This document shows positions 56,003 through 64,000 of a stretch of 64,000 nt of DNA, piece after piece (the stretch's first letter is position 1; each line of letters begins with the position of its first letter). Below the pieces are notes generated by a model, which was given only the letters and a program-made list of their open reading frames with translations, was not told the origin of the DNA and made no database searches. The translations under genes were made by a program, and so were the position numbers. Source of the DNA: Thereva unica (lineage: Eukaryota; Arthropoda; Insecta; Diptera; Therevidae); NCBI GenBank assembly GCA_949987705.1, contig OX465281.1, forward strand, positions 221,993,978-222,057,977, in the 5' to 3' direction.

Positions 56003-57454
56003 CCAGTCTTCTATTCTCTCCAAAATCATGGAGACGATAATCAACAAAAAGCTTATGGGATATCTAGAATCCAACCTACTCATAAACGACAGACAGTATG
56101 GCTTCCGACAAAAAAGATCCACTGGCGATCTTTTAGTCTGTCTTACAGAACACCTCAGCCGTAGTCTGCATGGATCCGGTGAGTCTAGTCTGGTTGCTCT
56201 AGATATCTCCAAGGCTTTCGATAGAGTTTGGCACTCAGCCCTGTTAGCTAAACTCAAAGCTATTGGAGTTGACTCTTCTACAGAAGTGGATCGAGAGTTT
56301 CCTTTCCGGCCGTTCAATCAAAGTAGTATTGGATGGCGTCAAATCCGCATCCCACCCGATCTCTGCGGGGGTCCCCCAGGAGTCAATTTTATCACCGGCC
56401 CTATTTCTCATCTTTATAAATGACCTTCTTTCAATCCCCTCCAACCCACTTCTCAGCTTCGCTGACGACGGTACTCTACGTTACTCGTACAGCTTCGATA
56501 CAAGACAGACACATGCCAGATCCTGTCTTGATGATCGTGAACTAATGTTCAACTCTATTAATAACGACATTGAACTTATTCTAGAGTGGGGAAAAAAGAA
56601 TCGTGTCGAATTGATCCCCTCCAAAACCAAGTACTGTCTTATTTCAAAGAAAAAGATCAACACCTCACCATCCTTGAAAGTGGATGACGTGGTACTAAAG
56701 GCCGACCCATCCCCACACATCTTAGGCGTGACATTAGCGAAAGACTTGCGATGGAATGACCATATATTCCAAATCGCCAAACAAGCATCCCAGTGCTTGG
56801 GATTTCTTAAGAGGTGCAAGTTCCTCCTCCAGCCATCGGCCCGTGCTGTTATTTATAAATTCTACATTCGGCCTCTTCTCGAATATAACTCCCTCGTTTG
56901 GGGCGGCGCCCCAATAACCACCTTGGCATGGTTAGATAAGGTGCAAAAAAGGGCACTCAAGTTAATTGATGACGACACCGCCTGCTCCACCATCGACCCC
57001 TTGAGCTACCGTAAGAATGTAGCAGCACTGACAAAATTTTATCGCTACTATCATAGTGACTGTTCCTCTGAGTTAAACGCTCTTTTGCCTCCACGGCAAT
57101 CTTATACCCGCAACACCAGATTAGGCCACTCGTCTCATTCCCTTCACCTGCAACTCCCCCTTTAACGCACTCCACAAGATATGAATTCGTTTGTTAATAG
57201 AACAACTCGACTGTGGAATAACCTCTCGCAGTCAGTATTTCCGAGCTCCTACAACATCCAAGAGTTCAAACGCAGGGTTCATCACCACCTCCTTCAATAC
57301 CCCCCGTACCTTTTAACCCTTAACCTATACCCCCCATCCCTCCCCCGTACTAAGCTTACTGCTAGACATTGCACCATGACGTGACAAATGACATGACGGA
57401 CTAGTAGTACAAAGGGTGACTCCTGAGCTTAGCACTGCCACATAAAAAAAAAGT
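56003..57454 (+). mobile_element. LINE C (Jockey/CR1-like), 5'-truncated
   Basis: Runs from about TCTTCTATTCTCTCC (56003) to a CACATAAAAAAAAA tail (57454). Coding frames: LESNLLINDRQYGFRQKRST and VALDISKAFDRVWHSALL (to about 56280); frameshift; then WIESFLSGRSIKVVLDGVKS, SILSPALFLIFINDLLSI, SFADDGTLRYSYS (palm), ILGVTLAKDLRWNDHIF, and RRALKLI-type C-terminus. A stop at 57163-57165 cuts the frame shortly before MNSFVNRTTRLWNNL, where LINE D is open. AGTCT on both sides may be the target duplication within the RTE-like copy. Closest copy: LINE D. Confidence 0.85.
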
Positions 57455-57528
57455 CTAAACAGCTCTGGTTTGTTGCATCACCTTTGTTTTCTCTTCGTTG
57501 ATATCCGGCCCCATTCGACAAAGACTTC

Positions 57529-57993
57529 TTTTTTTTTTATGTGATAGACTAGAGGCTTAGGGAAAGCCCCTTTGTACTGTTCGACAATCTATTTTTTTCG
57601 TATAGAATGTTGAACAGCAGCTCTAGCCGGAAGATAGAGAGTAGAAAGAGACAGAGAAGTAGGAAGGAGCTGCCACAACCTAGCCGCGATATTTTTTTTT
57701 TGTATTCCACCTACTTACAACCATTTCGCGACTCTGGCATCGGGGCATTTAAGAAGAAACAACTCGCTGGAGTGTTATGCCTCCTGAAACGAGTTGAATC
57801 TCATCAACCAACCGATGACATGCGTTTGGTGGAGCGGGGAAGTACTAGCGAAGGCTATGACAGGAGGAATCAGGAATGTAAAGAGAGGAGAAGAAAGTGG
57901 AAAAGGCGAAGGACCGTGGGGCTGGCCGGGATTTGAACCCGGGACTTCTGGGATAGCAGTCAGGCGCCTTACCTCTAAACCACCGAGGCCCCC
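57529..57993 (-). mobile_element. tRNA-headed SINE with a LINE-derived 3' tail
   Basis: About 465 bp on the minus strand. Head (57993 to about 57915): GGGGGCCTCGGTGGTTTAGA with A-box-like TGGTTTAGAGG, B-box GGTTCAAATCC in a 5-bp stem CCGGG/CCCGG, and a degenerate acceptor pairing. Middle of about 320 bp of unknown origin. Tail AGTACAAAGGGG...AGTCTATCACATAAAAAAAA matches the 3' end of LINE A (433-480 inverse). Shared 3' tails let a SINE be copied by the partner LINE's RT. It would be read by RNA polymerase III through the A and B boxes. Inserted in the RTE-like copy. Confidence 0.75.
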
Positions 57994-58560
57994 TGCCAAG
58001 AAGCACCTTCCAATGTTCACGTCATCGGCATATCCAAGTAGTTGTACACACTGCGTTGCTATGGACGCACTTCTCTGTACTGACGTTTTTCTGATCACCC
58101 ATTTAAGGGCCTGGTTGAAAAGCATGGGCGCTAGTCCATCTCCTTGTCTAAGACCCTGTCGCACTTCGAACTCTTCTGTTACTGCATTTTGGGTCCTTAC
58201 TTTCGCCAGGGAACTATTCGTTGCGCATTTGATCAGTTGTACCAGCTTTGAAGGTACTCCTAATTCCAATAGGATCCTGTACAGCCTCTCTCTGTTTATC
58301 GAGTCATATGACTGTTCAGAGTCGACAAATATCTGGTATATATCTATATTCCTTTTCCAGGTTTTCTCCAGAATTTGTTTTAAGGTCAGCAGCTGGTCCA
58401 ATGTCGACCTGCTTGTCCTATAACCAGCCTGATATTCTCCTACAAGGCCTTCCGCAATAGGTTCTAGTTTTTGTTTTACAAGAATTGTGAAGGTTTTATT
58501 GCTGGCGCTGAGGAGTGAGATGCCTCTGTAGTTTTTGCAGTTTAATTTGCATTTCCCATA

Positions 58561-59219
58561 GTATTCGATATAACTAACGTGTTCCAAAAAAAAAAATTTT
58601 GAGACTGGAAATAATTTCATATGTTTTGCTTATCTAACTCGGCAATGATTTGAAATCAAGTGATGAAAACATATGATCCTAATTAACAGTTCAAGCCCTG
58701 ATCTGGATGGGTTAATTTTTGATTACCTTACATATGAAGATAAATAATGATGATAAATTGATTTTATCCTTTTTATCTATAGGCGGAAACGTATTCTGAT
58801 AACAGCCTATTTTTTTACGGACACGAAACTATATTTAACCACCGTCAATTGATCAACAAATGCTTAACCAGCCAGCACTGGTCTATAAAAAGGGCTTAAA
58901 AAATAATACACAAGCTTGACGTAATTTGTTATAACAAGGATTTCAATGAAATCAATGGAAAATCACCACGAAACCTAAAATTGGGGCGCCTATAGTTAAA
59001 CTCATTATCTGATGACTTATTTATTAAATTACTTCATTTACACTACAAACATTTTCCCGTATCGATTAATTGTAGATTCACTTATCTAAATTAGAATCGA
59101 GTGTAATATGTATATACATTCATAACCTTCATAACAAAACGCAGTACATTTTGTGTCTCATGTAATTATTACATGTTTACTACCTGAGACTTATAGCAGC
59201 TTATTAGTTTCATAGAAGT
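58561..59219. other. Upstream region of receptor module 7
   Basis: AT-rich with no gene. Near 59113 it has ATGTATATACATTCATA palindromic sequence. Likely holds the promoter of module 7, with no assigned site. Confidence 0.3.
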
Positions 59220-60243
59220 ATGTGTCAGAAAAAACTTAACGAAATTTTTCCATTTTTTAAATTGTCACGAATTCTTGCATTTCATCCCTATGCCCTGCAA
59301 GAAGAAAATGGAGGGATGCTGTCTGTGAAGAGCAAATGGTGGAAGTGTTACTCGGTCTTGTTGTTCGTAGTTCTTTGTGGTATGTTTGTTGGTCTCAAAA
59401 ATAAAGTGAAATTTTATAAATAAAATCTCAAATGTCCGTCCTGTTTCAGCTTCGTATGTTTGCGGCATAAAACTTACACCTTTCACTTCAAGTGATAAAG
59501 TCAAAACTGATCAATTATCCTATTACGGAAGTTGGATAAAATATCATACGCAATACATCGAGGCTATAACCGATATCATTTCGTCATGGGTGCATTGTAG
59601 CGAATTAGTTGATGTTGTTGAAGAAATTGTGTGGATTGATGATTCGTTACTAGCAATTGGAGTGGTTGCATTCGGCAAAAAGACAATAACTCGGTATATT
59701 ATGGAAGCATTTTTGATGGTGTTTATACCAGCAACAAGTAGATCATGGTTTTTTGAAAAATTGTACCTGGCGTTCTGGTACTGCATATGCACATGTTTAA
59801 TAACATTCAAGGCATTACAGTTTTACAGAATGATGGAATTGATTGAAAAACGCTTTAATACTATTAATTTGAAGCTTAAAACCTATACTAATCAAAATGT
59901 GAATAAAGTGAGAGTTATTAATTGTATGATGAAAATCAGTAAGGTATCAATCTCCACAAACTTTCCACAATATGATAGCTCATTTGTAATTGAGAAATTG
60001 TCAAAAGCTTATCTTCAATCTGTTAATACAACAATGAAGATTTTGGATATATTTTCTGTGCATATAATGACGTTTACTTCGATGTCATTTATAAATTTAA
60101 CAATTCATTTTTACAGCTTGTACATATTGATAATGTATAAAAATAGTGGTAATACACAAATTGCATTTATGGTTATTCGCATTTTTACGCGGTCGCTGTT
60201 TTTGATTTTAAATTCAATGGTTTCCAGTCGAGTTCAGAAGTCC
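59220..60243 (+). CDS. Gustatory receptor-like module 7 (lacks the C-terminal exon)
   Basis: Exon 1 is 59220-59379 (53 codons plus 1 base) and exon 2 is 59450-60243. The 70-bp phase-1 intron has donor GTATGT and acceptor CCTGTTTCAG. About 318 residues. Exon 1 reads IFPFFKLSRILAFHPYALQE and a first membrane segment. Exon 2 has IVWIDDSLLAIGVV, KALQFYRMMELIEKRFNTI, KLSKAYLQSVNTTMKI, and a last segment ending NSMVSSRVQKS. The GTAAGT donor follows in phase 0. The frame that goes on to 60315 is intron read-through. This is the last module in the window, so the shared 3' exons, if they exist, should be the next receptor coding sequence after it. None was seen before 64000. Confidence 0.75.
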
Positions 60244-62107
60244 GTAAGTACCAATCTTATATACATATTAATTTATAATTTGATTTTTGCTAGTGTTCAA
60301 ATTTATCTATTCTAAGTAGGTCCGTCGCTTGGGTTTTTTGCGCCCGGTGCACTATGTTGCACCCCATAAGCAGTTCAAACCAGTGAAGGATAATGCAAAA
60401 GTCACAAACGTTCGCTGAATGGGAGAAATAATTTTCGTAGTTTGCGCATAAATTAAGATTGCGCCATAACAATTCGTATAACATAAAAAAAAATTACGTA
60501 CATAGGAAGTACGTAACATGGGTCAACATCTAACATTCTAACATATAGTTTGTTGGAAAAGTTGGCTCTTGTGAAAACCCATGCGATTCTTCATCGAATT
60601 TCAAAAGGGAATTGACGATTACACCCAAGTTTTGTTGGTTGGCCCGTCTAAAACTGGCTACATAAATTTGTATGCGCGAATTGTATGCGCGAATTGTTTG
60701 GTGTAGTGAACTTCGATTTTTTCCTAAGTTCCTCTACTATTTCACATATTTAACTCAGGAAAAATTAACCCGGAGTTCGCCCAACAGAACATGAAATTGA
60801 GATTGAACGTAAAAGTTCGCTCAAAAAAGAGTAACTGGAATAATGGAATTTCATTCCAGTGAGCTTTTGCTTTTATAAATTCTGGCGAAAAAGCAACAAC
60901 AATTTCAAGCATCAACTAAACATGCCAGCCGGTGGAGCCACTTATACTGAATGAATTGAACTTTAATGAACTGAGCCCGGTGAAGCCGAGATATAAAGGA
61001 ACAAAAAAAAATATGAGTGTGCTTAAGACCACACTTTAGAAGTAAAACTTTTGTGCCCAACGGCTAGTAATATGCAATAGATATAGTGGAAAGTCTGTCG
61101 GATATATAGTACGTTTTGAGAAAATTCAGGCCAACGACAGATGCAGGAAGAATAGTGACGAATCTACTGGCCGACTTGATACAAATACTATTTGAAAATA
61201 TCAATATTTATGAATTCCTATTTACATTAAAACCTAAAAGTAACCGAGTAAAAATAATTTTGTTGGCTAATTTTCTTAAAAGCATACACGCGGTGCACCT
61301 AGTAGGTATAGCATATAAGTGCGCATGCCACACGGGTATGCACGCTTCCGCCACAGGCATAGATGCTACCGCCACAGGCACGAAAATCTAAACATTCGCC
61401 TCATGGAAGTAAGCTGGTGACATATGCAAGCGTACATGCATGCATGGCATTCAGAGGTTCCATGATATGCGGCGAATTTCCTCTGACATAAAATTGCATG
61501 GTTTTTTTCCGTCCCGGCTTTCACACATAGCCCGAAAATCTAAGTAACGAGTGCATGCAAGGTTCATGTGTTTGTTGGGCATATTTGGGTGTGCTATTTC
61601 GAATGCGGCAATATATAAAAAGTTAAAAGTGGCCCGACCTTTGCGTGGCATGCATTCCATTCATGGAATATTCCGTCAGGTCGCATTTGAATACACACAC
61701 TTCTACGAATTGAACGCATGTACGCTTGGATATGTCAACAGCTGTATGCATGCTCCGCTCCGGCTACATTCATGATCATTAATAACCCAGCGGGAAATGG
61801 AGTGCTCCAAGAGCCATCTTGGAGCGCACCAAAAGGAGCTTAGAGTGCTCCCGTTGCCATACCAGTTCCATATTCTTTTTAACATTGCATGTCATTGCGG
61901 GGGAGCATACGTTTTTATGCTCCCAAAAAGGCGTTGTTGGAGCATTATAAAAAATCTTTTTAAAAAAGATATATTCATGGGCGCCTGTGGGTATGTGAGC
62001 CGGTATCGAAAAGCTTTTATTTTCTTCATCTTTTGCAATTGCCTTTTTCTTTCCAAGCCCGAGAGTGGCTTTACCAAAGCAGACCCCCAACTAAATCTAT
62101 CCACTTC
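60244..62107. other. Spacer after module 7
   Basis: No TM7 exon recognised. It contains a hAT-MITE-end-like scrap (GTCCGTCGCTTGG...GCGCCCGGTGCA, about 60317-60352), a short direct repeat of TGTATGCGCGAATTGT (about 60670-60695) and a CCGCCACAGGCA duplication (about 61348-61380). Open frames of up to 120 codons at 61797-62159 have no family resemblance. Confidence 0.35.
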
Positions 62108-64000
62108 TTTTTTTTTATGTGGCAGTGCTAAGCTCAGGAGTCACCCTTTGTACTACTAGTCCGTCATGTCATTTGTCACGTCATGGTGCAATGTCTAGCA
62201 GTAAGCTTAGTACGGGGGAGGGGTGGGGGGTATAGGTTAAGGGTTAAAAGGTACGGGGGGTATTGAAGAAGGTGGTGATGAACCCTGCGTTTGAACTCTT
62301 GGATGTTGTAGGAGCTCGGAAATACTGACTGCGAGAGATTATTCCACAGCCGAGTTGTTCTATTAACAAACGAATTCATATCCTGTTGAGTGAGTGAAAA
62401 GGGTAGTTGCAGGTGAAGGGAATGAGACGAGTGGGCTAATCTGGTGTTGCGGGTACAAGATTGCCATGGAGGCAGGAGAGCGTTTAACTCGGAGGAACAG
62501 TCACTATGGTAGTAGCGATAAAATTTTGTCAGTGCTGCTACAAACGATGGAGTTATATTCGAGAAGAGGCCGAATGTAGGATTTATAAATAACAGCACGG
62601 GCCGATGGCTGGAGGAGGAACTTGCACCTCTTAAGAAATCCCAAGCACTGAGATGCTTGTTTGGCGATTTGGAATATGTGGTCATTCCATCGCAAGTCTT
62701 TGGCTAATGTCACGCCTAATATGTGTAGGGATGGGTCGGCCATTAGTTGAACTTCACCCACTTTCAAAGGTGGAGAGGTGTTGAACTTCTTTTTGGAGAT
62801 AAGACAGTACTTGGTTTTGTCGGAGTTGAATTCAACACGATTCTTTTCTCCCCACTTTAGAATCAGTTTAATGTCGTTATTAATCGACTTGGACATTAGT
62901 TCGCGATCATCAAGACAGGATCTGGCATGAGTCTGTCTTGTATCGACGCTGTACGAGTAACGTAGAGTACCGTCGTCAGCGAAGCTGAGAAGTGGGTTGG
63001 AGGGGATTGAAAGAAGGTCATTTATAAATATGAGAAATAGGGCCGGTGATAAAATTGACCCCTGGGGGACCCCCGTAAAGATCGGGTGGGATGCGGATTT
63101 GACGTCATCCAATACTACTTTGATTGAACGGCCAGAAAGGAAACTCTCAATCCACTTCTGTAGAAGTGAGTCAACTCCAATAGCTTTGAGTTTAGTTAAC
63201 AGGGCTGGGTGCCAAACTCTGTCGAAAGCCTTGGAGATATCCAGAGCTACCAGACTAGACTCACCGGATCCATGCAGACTACGGCTGAGGTGTTCTGTAA
63301 GACAGACTAAAAGATCGCCAGTGGATCTTTTTTGTCGGAAGCCTTACTGTCTGTCGTTTATGAGTAGGTTGGATTCTAGATATCCCATAAGCGTTTTGTT
63401 GATTATCGTCTCCATGGTTTTGGAGAGAATAGAAGTAATTGCTATTGGGCGGTAGTTGCAGGGATCGCTGGAATCACCTTTTTTCGGTATGGGCTGAACA
63501 TGGGCAAGTTTCCAAGAGTCGGGATAAACTCCGGAGAAATATGACAGGGAAAATAATTTGCGCAGAGGTTTAGCCAAAGGTGAGGCGCATTATTTTAAGA
63601 CGATAGGGGGTATATTATCGGGTCCAGTGGATTTGTTGGCATCGAGCTCTTTGAGGCACCTGTACACCTCTCGAGTCCTGAAAAAAACCCTGTCCATTGA
63701 ATGGGCGTTACGCTCGGAAACAGGGGGTAACACATCAATTTCGGGTAAAGAAGAATTCGAAGCGAACATAGATGCTAATAAATTGGCCTTGGATTTGCTG
63801 TCTGTTATTACCTTCTCATTGTGAATAAAGGAAGGGGTTGAAGTTGTAGTGAAATTCTTCTTGATGGAACTTACCAAGGACCAGAAGTTTTTGCTACCGG
63901 AGGTTGCATTTAGGAGTTTACTTCTCAATTTGTTGTCAAATAAGGTTTTGACTTTTTTGATGGCGGTTTTACAAGAATTTCTTTGTTGTATGTATTCTAA
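62108..64000 (-). mobile_element. LINE D (Jockey/CR1-like), runs off the window
   Basis: Inverted relative to LINE C and very similar to it. From 64000 down: KTVKTLFDNKLRSKLLNATS-type start of RT region (63928-63590, with STGPDNIPPIVLK), LFSLSYFSGVYPDSWKLAHV (63577-63344), the AFDRVWH region (about 63240), SFADDGTLRYSYSVDTRQTH (about 62960), HILGVTLAKDLRWND, then YNS joined directly to TDKIL. About 130 bp present in LINE C (LVWGGAP to SYRKN) are deleted here, shifting the frame. It ends MNSFVNRTTRLWNNLSQSVF and a 3' UTR with a poly-A end at 62108. Frames are also broken near 63580 and 63344, so this copy is dead in the part visible. Confidence 0.85.

Larger units (their letters stand above)
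55138..58560 (-). pseudogene. RTE-like LINE, one old copy split by three insertions
   Basis: On the minus strand from 58560: NCKNYRGISLLSASNKTFTI, EYQAGYRTSRSTLDQLLTL, IFVDSEQSYDSINRERLY, RQGLRQGDGLAPMLF, LLGYADDVNIG (RT palm). After a SINE (57529-57993) the same protein resumes with DINEEKTKVMQQTRA. After LINE C (about 56003-57454) it continues with ITIDEHN and EVVDKTVYFGSKITNRNDEK, then KTKLSLYKAV and HYYGSETRTI. A hAT MITE (55271-55675) cuts the rest, ending in RRYNNELY. Stops and frameshifts are few but present. The endonuclease part is missing (5' truncation). Confidence 0.8.

Noticed and set aside
57914..57993. A tRNA gene on the minus strand
   Set aside because: A and B boxes and a T-arm are present, but the acceptor and anticodon stems pair poorly. 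The sequence runs into a body of about 320 bp and a LINE-like poly-A tail, so it is the head of a SINE.
2155..60243. Odorant receptors instead of gustatory-type receptors
   Set aside because: Not fully excluded, but exon layout, short length up to TM6 and the phase-0 last donor fit the Gr side of the family better. The decisive C-terminus is not in the window.
61797..62159. A 120-aa gene before LINE D
   Set aside because: Overlaps an open frame on the other strand, extends into the LINE tail and shows no family.

Overview
The window looks like AT-rich insect genomic DNA. The evidence is seven insect-type chemoreceptor (gustatory receptor-like) reading frames split by short introns of about 50-70 bp, among insect-type transposons (BEL and Copia LTR elements, hAT, Transib, Helitron pieces, several LINE types and many MITEs). 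I cannot fix the order; a fly-like insect is possible, but nothing seen here proves it. I saw no prokaryotic genes, rRNA or CRISPR array.

Backbone. Seven receptor modules lie head to tail on the + strand: 2155-3212, 12666-13732, 16042-17122, 19797-20868, 41335-42364, 49083-50123 and 59220-60243. All have the same structure: exon 1 of 160-199 bp, a phase-1 intron of 51-70 bp, then exon 2 of about 780-835 bp ending in a phase-0 GT donor right after the sixth membrane segment. No module is followed by a recognisable last exon carrying the seventh membrane segment and the TYxxxxxQF-type end of the family. The simplest reading is one alternatively spliced locus (as known for Gr39a and Gr28b of Drosophila) whose shared 3' exons lie beyond position 64000. 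This is inferred, not shown. Modules 3 and 4 are a recent duplicate pair that also shares an upstream block.

Transposons fill the spaces between modules. 0-2 kb: 5'-truncated LINE A. 3.3-12 kb: MITEs, inverted-repeat elements, an R1-like RT remnant, tandem repeats and a Helitron scrap. 14-15 kb: LINE RNase H and C-terminal remnant. 18.6-19.2 kb: a MITE. 21.2-23.6 kb: an element with about 500-bp terminal inverted repeats (TIRs) and a decayed transposase-like frame, set in a TA microsatellite. 24.4-31.7 kb: intact BEL/Pao element. 32.0-34.4 kb: hAT element inside a LINE 3' fragment. 35.6-40.4 kb: intact Copia element. 43.1-44.1 kb: Helitron Rep remnant. 44.1-47.6 kb: LINE B split by a 948-bp hAT derivative. 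48.0-48.4 kb: LINE scrap. 50.5-53.4 kb: a nearly intact Transib. 54.2-58.6 kb: LINE and MITE remnants and an RTE-like LINE split by a hAT MITE, LINE C and a tRNA-headed SINE. 62.1-64 kb: LINE D, running off the window.

Young insertions (BEL, Copia) have one open frame and nearly or fully identical LTRs. Others (Transib, hAT) carry one frameshift each in A-rich runs. Many exact target-site duplications can be read, so the order of insertion can be worked out locally.
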